Assembly (NCBI RefSeq): GCF_049200465.1
Contig: NZ_CP120836.1
Span: 3,224,001-3,288,000 of the forward strand
From: Leptothermofonsia sp049200465
Lineage (GTDB): Bacteria > Cyanobacteriota > Cyanobacteriia > Leptolyngbyales > Leptolyngbyaceae
Length of the DNA stretch: 64,000 nt
Direction of reading: 5' to 3'
The notes beneath the pieces were generated by a model that made no database searches, was not told the origin of the DNA, and saw only the letters and a program-made list of their open reading frames with translations. Position 1 is the stretch's first letter; each line of letters opens with the position of its first letter. Positions 8,706 through 17,975 of the stretch are shown here, one piece after another. The translations under genes were made by a program, and so were the position numbers.

Positions 8706-9293
8706 TTAATGAAATAGCCAACTGGTAAATGAGTACTTTTTGCCACGGATGACGGGTAAGGATTGATGCGGATGGGTGTAATAGGATGGGAAAACCAGCA
8801 CGGCACCTCGTTGGGGTTTAACTTTCAGGTTTTGGCGATCGAAAAAGGTTTCACCCCCTTCAAAGTTGTCATTTAAATAGCCAACAATACTGATGTCCCG
8901 TGTAGGAATTCCATTGGCAACCTCAACAAAACGGCTTGCTAATAGCAAATTGTCAACGTGTCGCTTATAGTTTTGTCCCGGCAGGTAACGCAGGATGGAA
9001 CACATTTCGGCATGGGGAAATTTAATGCCGTAACGTTTAAACAGCATCTCCTGAATGACCTGAATTTTTTTCAACAGCAACTGGTTGGTTGAGCCCTGAA
9101 GCGCCCCTTCCTTATCTCCCAATGGTAAAATCCCACTGCTGCGGACGTCAGTGTCCACAACGTTGACCAGGATGCTGGATGGTTTAAACTGGCAACACTC
9201 TGCAATCTGAATGATATGCTCACACATTGAGGGCTCCAGCAAACCCTCTACAAGAAGAATTTCCGATCCAAGATCTTTGAATTCGTATCCCAC
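8706..9293 (-). CDS. 2-oxoglutarate/Fe(II)-dependent oxygenase (prolyl-4-hydroxylase-like)
   Basis: A 195-residue protein of the 2OG-Fe(II) oxygenase superfamily, prolyl-4-hydroxylase alpha-subunit type. The double-stranded beta-helix carries the HxD iron ligands (YKRHVDN) and the distal His followed by the 2OG-binding Lys (THPHQSLPV, RGKKYSFTSW). NFEGGETFF and GAVLVFPS are typical strands. Such enzymes hydroxylate protein or small-molecule substrates; the substrate here cannot be deduced. The start is GTG at 9293, the only candidate that leaves the domain complete. Divergent from the secreted protein gene at 9321 with a 27-bp gap. Confidence 0.85.
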   Translation of the reverse strand: MGYEFKDLGSEILLVEGLLEPSMCEHIIQIAECCQFKPSSILVNVVDTDVRSSGILPLGDKEGALQGSTNQLLLKKIQVIQEMLFKRYGIKFPHAEMCSILRYLPGQNYKRHVDNLLLASRFVEVANGIPTRDISIVGYLNDNFEGGETFFDRQNLKVKPQRGAVLVFPSYYTHPHQSLPVIRGKKYSFTSWLFH

Positions 9294-9320
9294 AACAGCA
9301 CCTAGTACGTCCTATTGAGA

Positions 9321-10856
9321 ATGCCCAAAAATACGCGCCAATTCCCCAAGACTCCACGCACTCCGTTTCCACTAGCTCTTGATCGTGTTGCCATAGCTCT
9401 CATGGTAACCCTGAGTGTTGTAATTGGAGTGTTGCTTTGGGGTGGAGAGCGAGCGTCGGCTCACGTCCGCAGCTTTAGCTGGCAAGACCGGCACATTGGG
9501 GCAGAAGATACGGCATTTATTCTCAACTTTAGCCGCCCTATGGATTCCGCTAGCGTGGAGTCTAATTTGAAAATTAACCCACCGCTTCCTGGCAAGAGCA
9601 GTTGGGCGGGGCGACGGATGGCCTATACATTGTCGATGCCTGCGCCCTATGGTACAGAATTTGAGGTCCGACTTGAAGGTGCAAAGGATCGGTTTAGTCA
9701 AGGCAAAGGGGCCAGTATTCAACCCTTTGTGGGCCATTTTCGTACTCGCGATCGCGCCTTCGCCTACATTGGGGTTGAAGGGGAAGAAGAAGGACGCTTG
9801 ATACTTTACAATTTCACCCGCCAGGAGAAACTGGCGCTGACTCCCAAAGACCTGGTGGTGATGGAGTTCAAACCCTATCCCCTGGGCGATCGCATTCTCT
9901 TTGCCGCTACCCAACGTACCGCCCAACCCCAGGGTTTACTAGAACAGCAGCTTTTTACCGTAACTACAGGAATTCAGATCCACCCCCCAGAACAAATTAC
10001 CCCCCAGGCATCAGAAGTACCAGTGGTTCTACCAAAACCGGAACCTGCCGGCAAAGTTGAACTGGTGTTGGATAGCAGCACCCACCAGAACCTCAAATTT
10101 GATCTGTCTGCTGACGGTCAAGTAATTGTGGTGCAGCGGGTGAACCGCAACGATCCTGCCGATTTTGGTCCCTGGATTGTGCGGCAGGGAACCCCCCCCA
10201 CACCACTAAAGGGTGAACCAGGTGGTGACTTTCTCATCACACCTGACAGCAGTTCCCTTGCGATCGCCCAGGGACAGGGACTAGCTATTTTACCCTTAGA
10301 ACCCGATGCCAAGCCCCTGGATTTTCTACCCAAATTCGGTACTGTGCTAGGTTTTTCCAGAGATGGTTCTCTGGCTACGATGATTAAGTTCAACACCGAC
10401 CGGACGCGATCGCTCTTTCTTGTCAGCAACCAGGGCACTCAAAAAGAACTGCTGCGGACTACCGGCTCAATCCTCAACACCCAATTTGACCCCACCAACC
10501 AGATTCTCTATTGTTTACTCACCGAACTAAAAACCGATAATGATCTTTACCGGGAAGAACCTTACCTGGCCGCTATTGACCTCAAGACCAGCAAACTTTC
10601 TCCCCTGATTTTGCTCCCCGATCAGCGTGACGTTCAGATCAGCCTATCACCCGATGGGCTGGCCATTTTGTTTGACCAGACCACTCACACAACCACAGCC
10701 AGTGCAACCACCAAAGAACCGCTGCAAGACAGCTCCGGCAAAGCGATCGCCAACAGCCGCCTCTGGCTCCTGCCAATCAATCCCGAGGCTCCCACAACCA
10801 ACCCCATGCCCGAACCCCTTCCTTTCTCTGGCATCCGCCCCCGCTGGCTCCCTTAA
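9321..10856 (+). CDS. Exported protein with bacterial Ig-like domain and WD40/TolB-like propeller
   Basis: 511 residues from ATG 9321 (the longest frame adds two codons from a TTG). A signal-anchor lies at about residues 22-45 (hydrophobic VAIALMVTLSVVIGVLLW). It is followed by an Ig-like domain of the SbsA type (about 50-140: FILNFSRPMDSASVESNLKI, then FEVRL and GHFRTRDR). The rest shows beta-propeller-like blades with repeated small motifs (LSADGQVIVVQ, FSRDGSLATM, LSPDGLAILFDQ) as in TolB/WD40 folds. It is probably anchored on the periplasmic side of the membrane. Function unknown; a substrate-binding or envelope-scaffolding role is the best guess. Confidence 0.75.
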   Translation: MPKNTRQFPKTPRTPFPLALDRVAIALMVTLSVVIGVLLWGGERASAHVRSFSWQDRHIGAEDTAFILNFSRPMDSASVESNLKINPPLPGKSSWAGRRMAYTLSMPAPYGTEFEVRLEGAKDRFSQGKGASIQPFVGHFRTRDRAFAYIGVEGEEEGRLILYNFTRQEKLALTPKDLVVMEFKPYPLGDRILFAATQRTAQPQGLLEQQLFTVTTGIQIHPPEQITPQASEVPVVLPKPEPAGKVELVLDSSTHQNLKFDLSADGQVIVVQRVNRNDPADFGPWIVRQGTPPTPLKGEPGGDFLITPDSSSLAIAQGQGLAILPLEPDAKPLDFLPKFGTVLGFSRDGSLATMIKFNTDRTRSLFLVSNQGTQKELLRTTGSILNTQFDPTNQILYCLLTELKTDNDLYREEPYLAAIDLKTSKLSPLILLPDQRDVQISLSPDGLAILFDQTTHTTTASATTKEPLQDSSGKAIANSRLWLLPINPEAPTTNPMPEPLPFSGIRPRWLP

Positions 10857-10914
10857 GTAAGGAGTAGTTGTTAGCTGCTAATAGCTTTGTTGCATGCATA
10901 GGAGGAAGAATTGG

Positions 10915-10991
10915 GCGTTGCTGAATTTGGGTATGCAATAGGTCTGTATGCTCGAAACTTCGTTTCGATTCATACTGCTTTTCAGCAACGC
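10915..10991. mobile_element. MITE-like element, family C (copy 1)
   Basis: A 77-bp element with terminal inverted repeats GCGTTGCTGAA. The inverted copy at 24664-24742 matches it over nearly its full length. A short internal inverted repeat, CGAAACTTCGTTTCG, lies in the centre. The flanks carry the 12-bp direct repeat GAGGAAGAATTG (10902-10913 and 10993-11004), a likely target duplication with one extra base on each side. Confidence 0.8.
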
Positions 10992-11128
10992 TGAGGAAGA
11001 ATTGAGAGTCGTCGAATCGAAGCGTAGTGTGAGCAGCCATCGATATGTCCAAATCAAGCTCCAAGCCTAGTACCGCATCCGCAATTGGTCTGAGTATAAT
11101 GCGGCCTTTGAAGTAACGAGGGAATATG

Positions 11129-11241
11129 GGTAGTGTCCTAGAGAAAAGGATGGTGAGAGGGGGGAAGTGTGTAAAACGCCCATCCTTTCACCATCTCCCT
11201 CTCCCTGTCTTAACCTCTATCCTTTCCTAAACAGGACTACC
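11129..11241. mobile_element. MITE-like element, family F
   Basis: The ends form an imperfect inverted repeat of about 22 bp: GGTAGTGTCCTAGAGAAAAGGAT on the left and GGTAGTCCTGTTTAGGAAAGGAT from the right. The interior is purine-rich on the left and pyrimidine-rich on the right, so the whole element can fold. Only one copy is visible in this window, so mobility is inferred from structure alone. Confidence 0.55.
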
Positions 11242-11334
11242 AAATTGAGCTATGCGCCACGAATTTGAAAGCCGCGCCATGTTTTCTGAAAACGTACACC
11301 CAGTCACAGCTGAAACTGAAGCCAAATCTTTCTA

Positions 11335-11405
<71 letters not shown>

Positions 11406-11796
11406 CCTGAGCAAAATGCTCAAGATTTAGCATATATCAAATTTTGCTTCTTAGTCGCTAGAGAGTCTATATCGCTCTAAGAGGACCAGAAGACAAGCTC
11501 AGATTTCTGGAGGGTGGAGTTAAAGTTTTTTCACTTTTGACCGGATACTTGCTGGCAATCCTCGAATGAGTGTGACAGAGATCACTCGCTTAGTTGTAAA
11601 TGATCGCACACTGAAAGCCTTTGGAAGGGTAGTGTAATTATTTATAGAGATAAACGTGACTATACAGATTTTAATCTGTGAATGAAAAAATTCTATTTGA
11701 TACGTACTGGTTAAAACCTGCTGACACCTGGAAGAAGATAGGGCAAGCACATGAGTCTGGTGGAAGTTTCATCTTGCCTCTAATGATAGCCAGGTG

Positions 11797-11908
11797 CTAG
11801 TGGTTCACCAAAGGAACTTTGCCTAGTTATCTAAACCCGGAAAAACCAACTTAGGAGGTTTTGAAGGGTTGTAAACCCTTCAAAATCTGCTTGGCAGACT
11901 ACTAGTGG
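11797..11908. mobile_element. MITE-like element, family D (intact copy)
   Basis: A 112-bp element with imperfect terminal inverted repeats (CTAGTGGTTCACCAAAG / CTAGTAGTCTGCCAAG) and an internal hairpin TTTTGAAGGGTT...AACCCTTCAAAA. It is the uninterrupted counterpart of 884-1120. Its right end supplies a GTG (11905) that opens the longest reading frame of the next gene, but that is unlikely to be the true start. Confidence 0.8.
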
Positions 11909-11970
11909 CTATCCCACTCCAATCTCAAAACTTATCAGAGATTTCGTTTGAATTTCTTCAGGCAGCCGTT

Positions 11971-12768
11971 ATGACTTCGCTTTCTCCACTGCGTGTTGTT
12001 CAGATTACAGATGTTCACCTGTTTGCTGATGGAAGCCAGCGATTGTTAGGTTTGCCAACGATGGAATCCTTTCAAGCGGTTTTGAGTCAGGTCAACTTAT
12101 TGAAATGTAAACCTGATTTAATCCTACTCACTGGAGATCTATCTCAGGATGGTACGCCGGAGTCTTACCAAAAGTTGCAAAGATGGCTGACCCCGCTCAA
12201 TATTCCAACCTACTGGTTGCCGGGTAATCATGATTTTTTGCCCGCAATGGAACAGGTTCTAGATGATGGGATGATTTCTCAGGAAAAATCATTTGAGGTC
12301 GGGGGATGGCATTTTCTGTTGCTTAACTCCCAGGTGTTGGGCTGTGTACATGGGTATCTGACACGCGAAACTTTAAACTGGCTTGATCAACAGTTAAAAA
12401 TGTCTAGGGACCGTCCAACCCTGGTAGGGCTTCACCATCCGCCGTTCATGGTGGGTTCCGATTGGCTGGATGGGAGCACTCTCCAGAATCCAGAGGATTT
12501 GTTTGCAGTCCTTGATCGCCACTCCCAGGTGAAGGTGGTGTTGTTTGGTCATATTCACCAGGAATATAGCCAGCAGCGGCGACAGGTGCAGTATCTGGGA
12601 ACGCCATCTACTTGCATTCAGTTTGAGCCAGGTAGTGAGGATTTTGCATTGGGGGACGAGCGCCCAGGGTTCAGGTTGCTCCATCTCTACCCGGATGGAA
12701 GCTGGTGGACCGTGGTTAAACGGACAAGTTACTCGCATCAGTTGGACCTGGCAGCGAAGGGGTACTAG
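11971..12768 (+). CDS. CpdA-like calcineurin-family phosphodiesterase
   Basis: A metallophosphoesterase of 265 residues. All the dimetal motifs are present: QITDVHLF (D-x-H), LLTGDLSQDG (GD), LPGNHD (GNHD), GLHHPP and FGHIHQEY (GHxH). The spacing and the GTPSTCIQF block match CpdA-type 3',5'-cyclic-AMP phosphodiesterases, which lower cAMP in the cytoplasm, although related enzymes act on other phosphodiesters. I place the start at ATG 11971 (MTSLSPLRVVQITD), because the upstream part of the long frame comes from the repeat element. Convergent with the large CHAT exoprotein gene, 7 bp apart. Confidence 0.85.
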   Translation: MTSLSPLRVVQITDVHLFADGSQRLLGLPTMESFQAVLSQVNLLKCKPDLILLTGDLSQDGTPESYQKLQRWLTPLNIPTYWLPGNHDFLPAMEQVLDDGMISQEKSFEVGGWHFLLLNSQVLGCVHGYLTRETLNWLDQQLKMSRDRPTLVGLHHPPFMVGSDWLDGSTLQNPEDLFAVLDRHSQVKVVLFGHIHQEYSQQRRQVQYLGTPSTCIQFEPGSEDFALGDERPGFRLLHLYPDGSWWTVVKRTSYSHQLDLAAKGY

Positions 12769-12775
12769 TTGTTCG

Positions 12776-15700
12776 CTACCACGGGCTACCAATCATAGTA
12801 AAGGCTGACCAGTAGAAGGGGTGGGAAAGCTGGCGATCGCGAACAGTCACGCCTTCTGGTAAGAGGATGCCATCTCTAATTCCGACACCCTGCAGACGGT
12901 TATTTTCAACATAAACCTGACCTCTCGCCATTGCCAGTTGGGCTTTCTGCAGGGCTTCAGCTTTGATGCGGGCGGTGCGCAAATCCCGATAGAATCCGGT
13001 CATGAGGGCCGCTGTAGCGGCATCACTGACATACCAGAGACTGGCAACAGCGGTTTTGACTCCAGTCTGGACGGCGAGACCACCAAATCCCAGTTCGGCT
13101 TCGCGATCGCCCAATGCGGTGGCGCAGGCACTCAGTACCAGTAGTTCTACCTGGGGATTGTTCCAGCCCAGGTCGCGCACCTGATTAAGCCGCAGCTTAT
13201 CGTCCCAGAATTGAATGTAGGAATTGCTCACTGTACCCGGTTGAAAATCGGCATGGGTCGCCAGGTGAATGATACCGAAAGGCTGTTGTTGTCTCAGGGC
13301 AATCAGGTTGTTCAGCGTTGCGTTGGTGTTGAACACCAATCGACCGGCCCAAAATTGACTTACCTCCGTCATTTCAACGGGTACCGCGGGTAAGGGGGGC
13401 TGTCCCTGGGTACTTTCAGAAATTCCCAGGCCAAGGATTTGGGAGTCTTTGATGTCCTGGTAGCGGGTATCGGTGAGGCTGAGGCTGGGCATGGTGCCCA
13501 TACTGTATTTTTCAATCAGGAAGCGCTGCCCATCATGGAGGGCGGCAACAGGGAGCGATCGCAAACCCGATTCCATCATAAACACCAGATTATCGATACC
13601 CCGCGCTTCCAGATCGGCTTGAAGGGGAGCGATGATCCACTGGTAAAATTGTTGAGCGGGTTGCAAATAAGTTTTGCTGCGCGTTTTTCTAGGATCAGCC
13701 ACCTCGGAACGGAACTGCTGAGCAACGGCCATTACCTTTTCCCGCGTTGCTTGCGGGATGCGTTTGCGAATCGGATTGCCTCTGCTTGTCACGGCAACCA
13801 CCTCTAACTCATCGGTGGGCCGCTTCTGTCCGTTGCCCTGGGGTTCCCGAGATTTGGTTTGAACGGTAATCCTGGGTGGAATTTCAGCTGGAATGAAGCT
13901 GACATAAACAAAGGCGGGTTTGGCTCCCGTTTCTTTTTCTATTTGCTGGGCAATGTCCTTCAATTCATCCAGGGAACGAATACGAACCGGTGCCAATCCC
14001 AGGTACCCCTCATACTCACGGGTAAAATCCTCCTCAGGGGTGGGAGTGACATCCAGCGTGACGGTGGGAGTTTGCACCCAGTTGGGTGGCTGATTATTGG
14101 GATTGGCACATTTGGTCAGGATACAGGGACTGTCAATATTCGGTGGTGGAGGCACTTTGGGGTCCACTTGAATCGCGATCGCCTGGTTCACTGTTTCAAT
14201 GCCATCGGTTGCACTGAGAACAAAAGCACTGTTCAACGTTCCCTGGAACCCGGCTGGAGGAACAAATTCCAGATTAGCACTTGGAGGCAGAACATCCCCT
14301 GGGGTGGCCACACTGCCGTTAATGCGTAAAACAGAACCGACTGCGATGGCAGTCACAAAGATGGAAGTTGGGTTGTCATCGTTGGCGTCAAAGCGCACGG
14401 GATTTAGCGCCGCAGAGGTAAAGTTAAACGGTTTATCCTGTTGAGCACCCACTAAGGGGGAGTTGACCGTCAGGGTTGGTCCAGTATTGAGGAAGGTAAT
14501 CTGGATAGTTCCCCCCGGAGAAACAAATGGACTGGGGGAAAACGGAAACGACTGTGCTGTAACTGTTTCAGCACCCGTATCAATGGCTCCAAATAGCCCA
14601 TTGCCGCTAATAATAGTGACTGAAGCATCCCCAACATTAAAGGGAACATTATCGGGTCCACCATCATGCTGAATCGTGACGGTGCCGTTTGTTCCGTCAT
14701 TGAGACTATTAGTTGCGATCGTGTTGGAGGTCGCAGCGATTTGCCCCGTTCCCCGCACCTGCCCTCTGGCCGTAATCGTTACGTTGCCTCCGTCGGTAGG
14801 TGGGCCATAGCCAAATCCATTACCCCGCGTATCAATACTGCCAAAGCTGATAGCTCCTCCATTGCTGGTGGTTGTCAGGGTTACGGTGTTCCCGGATGCT
14901 CGATCAAAAGGCACACCCGTTGCGGCAATATTGCCAACAGTGATGGCTCCAGTGGCGCTGGTGACGGTAATTGCCCCCGCTGTTGCAAGTGGCCCAAAGC
15001 TACTATAGCCATTGCCAATCAATTCACCGGCGGTAATAGTGCCACTGGCGTTTAAGGTAATGTTGCCGCCGTTGCCGAAGGAACCGAATCCACCGGCGGA
15101 TGTGTTGATATTGCCGACCGCCAGGGTTCCGCTGGAAGCTGTCAGGTTAACATTGCCGCCATTTCCGGGCGCAAAATCAGAGAAGCGGCGAGTGTCAATG
15201 TTGCCCAGAAAAAGGCTGGTGCCCGAAATGCTGACGGAGCCCCGGTCGGTTCGAATGGTGTCTGTGGCATTCACAAATCTGACCGCTCCAGCACTGGAGG
15301 TGAGGGTGAAGCTGCCAGTGGGTCCCAGGTTTAAGCTGGCGACACCGGGGGTGGTGACACCGGGAGTAGTTCCCACAATTGGGTTAATGGTGATGTCTCC
15401 GGTGGCTTGCAGGAAGACGTTTGCACCCGCTGCCGCGATCGCCCCCCAGGAAACGGTGTTCGCCCCCACATCCGGCGTGGCAAACAGGATGTTCGGCAGG
15501 GAGCCATCTAAATCGCCTCCAGTTGGAGCATCAATAATGGTCAGGGTGGAGGGGTCAAGCAGGAGGGTGCCTGCATTACCGTTTGCAGCCAGGACGTTGA
15601 CATTTCCCTGAAAGGCGAGAAATTCTTTGCCGGACACTTCTACAAATCCACCATCGCCGCCCTGAGCACCGCCCTGGGCATTGATGGTTCCCCAGAACTG

Positions 15701-17626
15701 CGTCGCGTTGTCTGCCCAGACAATCACCCGACCACCGTTGCCACGAACCAGGCTGTTGGCATTGATGACTGAGTTTGGATCTACAAACGTTTGGGTCGCA
15801 TTGGGAACGGTTCCCCGGCCCTGGTAATCGCCTCCGATCAGGATGGTGCCGCCACTGGTCATACCGGAGGCATTGATGGTGGCCCCAACGACACCTACCT
15901 GTGAACCCAGAATGCTGACCTGTCCTCCCGTTTGGCCGGAGGTGTCCAATCTGCCGGAGGCGATCGCGATGCCTGGAGCCGTCGGAATCTGCAACTGAGA
16001 ACCCTGCAACTGGATAGTTCCGTTGGAGTTTACCGTCAGCCCGGTTGCGTTACCCAAACTGCCACCCGTCAGGAGTTGGGGTAAAGAGGGTGGGGTAAAG
16101 GGTAAAGGGGGAGGAGCGGTTGGGGGAGAAAGGGGTGAAAACTCCAGACTCAATACACTGCCGGATTGGTTCAGGCGCACCAAATTTTCTCCCGGCACCG
16201 CTGTCAGAATAATCTGCCCTTCGGGTGCGGTTAGTTGCCCAATGTTTAGAAGGGTACCGCCTATCAGGGTCAGGTTTTGCCCCACTCCTACGGTAAGGTT
16301 GCCCGCATTAATCAGACTGCCGGGTTGGTTTGTGGCAGAGGCGAAACGGTTGGGGTTGCCGGTTAAAGCAGCGTAATCGGTTGCACCAAAGGCATTGAAC
16401 CAGCCATTGTTGAAGCCAATGCCGCTGGCGGTGGTGGCTGTAAAAGAGGCGGGGACGTTCAGACTGGCGTTTGGACCAAAAACAATGCCAGCAGGGTTCA
16501 TCAGGTAAAGGTTGCTGGATCCACCTGTCACCTGAATCAACCCGTTGATGACGGAAGCATCCCCTCCCACAACGCGACCCAGAATATTTTGAATCTGAGA
16601 GTTGGAGAGGAAGTTGACAATTTGTCCCTGGTTGAGACCAAACCGCTGGAAGCTGTGAAATAGATTGGCTCCGTCACCGGATAGCTGACCGCCACTGATA
16701 TCGAGGCGATCGCCACTCGGAACCACGATAGTATTCGTACCGTCCCCTGCTGGAACAATGGATTGGGCCTGGGCAATCCCCATCCCCATTACCCCTGCCA
16801 GTGGAAAACTCGCCAGCAACGGAATCAGTTTAGCGGACTGGACAGGATGGATTTTACGACGTAGAGAAAATTGTCCTTCGGGAAGGCTGACCTCGATCGC
16901 ATAACGATCAGCCATACCTCGTCGCTTCAGGGCATGGGCGATCGCCCGTTGGGAAGCCAGAATTTGACTAAGCCGATTCTGTTGAGAAATGGTCTGGGCA
17001 TGGTGACGGTAGTAGTAAAGCGGTTTCCGGAGTCGCTCAACCCGCGCCACTTCTGATAGTCGCAAACAGAGGTCGTAATCCTCCGCATACTCCATTGATG
17101 CATCAATGCCCCCTGCCTGCTCAAACACCCTGCGGCGCATCAGCCGAAACTGGAAGGTCATGAAATCGACCAGGAGGCGATCGCGGGAATAGGGGATTCC
17201 GCACCGACTTCCGTATCCCAGGATCTGCCCATTTTCCTGAATATCCAGGTAGTCGGTGTAAACCCAGCCAATTTCAGGCTGAGCTGCGAGGATGGCAACG
17301 GTATCAGCCAGGGCAGTGGGTGCCAGCAGGTCATCGCTGTCTACACAACAGAGATAATTTCCCGTGGTTGCCGCAAACGCCTGCTTGAGGGCACGAACCC
17401 TGCCCTGGTGGGAAGCTGCAACCACTCGAATCCGCTGATCTCGCCTGGCATGGTAATGAGCAATTTCAAGCGATTGGTCGGTTGAACCGTCGTCCCAGAT
17501 TAATAGCTCGAAGTGGGGGTAGGTCTGGGTCAAAACGCTTTCAATGGCCGCGGACAGAAAGCGCTCCCGGTTGTGGTTGGTGATAACAATCGAAACCAAC
17601 GGCGACATCGAAACCAATGGTGACAT
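12776..17626 (-). CDS. Glycosyltransferase-TPS haemagglutinin-CHAT protease fusion protein
   Basis: One uninterrupted 1616-codon frame with four parts. (1) Residues 7-235: a GT-A family-2 glycosyltransferase (VSIVITNHN, WDDGSTD at 44-50, metal-binding VDSDD at 95-99, EDYDLCLRL at 182-190). (2) Residues 256-288: a basic RRK followed by a hydrophobic segment and an AQA cleavage-like site, i.e. a signal peptide in mid-protein. (3) From about 290: a TPS secretion (filamentous haemagglutinin N-terminal) domain with SGGQLSG, LFHSFQ and NPAG (377-380), then a repetitive beta-helix and a cadherin-like region. (4) About 1324-1616: a CHAT domain with the caspase-type dyad His1458 (HLATH) and Cys1501 (LSAC). 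Start ATG 17626 has GGGAG seven bases upstream. An 18-bp tandem duplication repeats the start codon (17608). No TpsB transporter gene is in the window. Confidence 0.85.
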   Translation of the reverse strand: MSPLVSMSPLVSIVITNHNRERFLSAAIESVLTQTYPHFELLIWDDGSTDQSLEIAHYHARRDQRIRVVAASHQGRVRALKQAFAATTGNYLCCVDSDDLLAPTALADTVAILAAQPEIGWVYTDYLDIQENGQILGYGSRCGIPYSRDRLLVDFMTFQFRLMRRRVFEQAGGIDASMEYAEDYDLCLRLSEVARVERLRKPLYYYRHHAQTISQQNRLSQILASQRAIAHALKRRGMADRYAIEVSLPEGQFSLRRKIHPVQSAKLIPLLASFPLAGVMGMGIAQAQSIVPAGDGTNTIVVPSGDRLDISGGQLSGDGANLFHSFQRFGLNQGQIVNFLSNSQIQNILGRVVGGDASVINGLIQVTGGSSNLYLMNPAGIVFGPNASLNVPASFTATTASGIGFNNGWFNAFGATDYAALTGNPNRFASATNQPGSLINAGNLTVGVGQNLTLIGGTLLNIGQLTAPEGQIILTAVPGENLVRLNQSGSVLSLEFSPLSPPTAPPPLPFTPPSLPQLLTGGSLGNATGLTVNSNGTIQLQGSQLQIPTAPGIAIASGRLDTSGQTGGQVSILGSQVGVVGATINASGMTSGGTILIGGDYQGRGTVPNATQTFVDPNSVINANSLVRGNGGRVIVWADNATQFWGTINAQGGAQGGDGGFVEVSGKEFLAFQGNVNVLAANGNAGTLLLDPSTLTIIDAPTGGDLDGSLPNILFATPDVGANTVSWGAIAAAGANVFLQATGDITINPIVGTTPGVTTPGVASLNLGPTGSFTLTSSAGAVRFVNATDTIRTDRGSVSISGTSLFLGNIDTRRFSDFAPGNGGNVNLTASSGTLAVGNINTSAGGFGSFGNGGNITLNASGTITAGELIGNGYSSFGPLATAGAITVTSATGAITVGNIAATGVPFDRASGNTVTLTTTSNGGAISFGSIDTRGNGFGYGPPTDGGNVTITARGQVRGTGQIAATSNTIATNSLNDGTNGTVTIQHDGGPDNVPFNVGDASVTIISGNGLFGAIDTGAETVTAQSFPFSPSPFVSPGGTIQITFLNTGPTLTVNSPLVGAQQDKPFNFTSAALNPVRFDANDDNPTSIFVTAIAVGSVLRINGSVATPGDVLPPSANLEFVPPAGFQGTLNSAFVLSATDGIETVNQAIAIQVDPKVPPPPNIDSPCILTKCANPNNQPPNWVQTPTVTLDVTPTPEEDFTREYEGYLGLAPVRIRSLDELKDIAQQIEKETGAKPAFVYVSFIPAEIPPRITVQTKSREPQGNGQKRPTDELEVVAVTSRGNPIRKRIPQATREKVMAVAQQFRSEVADPRKTRSKTYLQPAQQFYQWIIAPLQADLEARGIDNLVFMMESGLRSLPVAALHDGQRFLIEKYSMGTMPSLSLTDTRYQDIKDSQILGLGISESTQGQPPLPAVPVEMTEVSQFWAGRLVFNTNATLNNLIALRQQQPFGIIHLATHADFQPGTVSNSYIQFWDDKLRLNQVRDLGWNNPQVELLVLSACATALGDREAELGFGGLAVQTGVKTAVASLWYVSDAATAALMTGFYRDLRTARIKAEALQKAQLAMARGQVYVENNRLQGVGIRDGILLPEGVTVRDRQLSHPFYWSAFTMIGSPW

Positions 17627-17825
17627 AGCGGACTCCCAAAAAACTTGACCCTTTGCCCTATTGCGCCAGCAGGTGAATGACCAGGGTAGGATAACGCTCT
17701 ACCTCTGGGATTTGCGACGACATTTCCAGTTGCGATCGCCCATTTAAGAGGGGACACCTTCTAACCCCTTATTCACCATGACATGTTCCGATCCGTGAAT
17801 AGGTAGCGTTTCCGTGGCCGGAGTC

Positions 17826-17921
17826 TATAGCGGTTTTCATTTAAATGAGGTACGGGATTGTGAAGTACAGTGAGGGTGCAGTGCACCCTCACTGTACTTC
17901 ACACCCTTGAAAAGGGCTATA
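17826..17921. repeat. Hairpin MITE, family B (copy 2), with a 45-bp palindrome
   Basis: The outer ends are TATAGCGGTTTTCA and, reversed, TATAGCCCTTTTCA. The centre (17859-17903) is a perfect palindrome of 22-bp arms around a single G, beginning TTGTGAAGTACAGTGAGG. It lies in the 349-bp spacer between the divergent exoprotein and methyltransferase genes, where it could affect both promoters. Nothing else is apparent in 17627-17975. Confidence 0.75.
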
Positions 17922-17975
17922 TGATGACCTCATCACCCCCTTTTGGGTCAGTTGCTTAAAAATTTATTAGAGCAG

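Noticed and set aside
11905..11970. GTG 11905 as the phosphodiesterase start
   Set aside because: Those codons lie in or just behind a MITE end; homology begins at MTSLSPLRVVQITD (ATG 11971).
15012..15611. 199-residue plus-strand ORF opposite the exoprotein gene, and similar ORFs at 13439, 13859 and 14666
   Set aside because: They are antisense shadows of the repetitive, GC-biased TPS-CHAT gene. Composition is skewed (P, R, S, T), and no family motif or ribosome site is seen.
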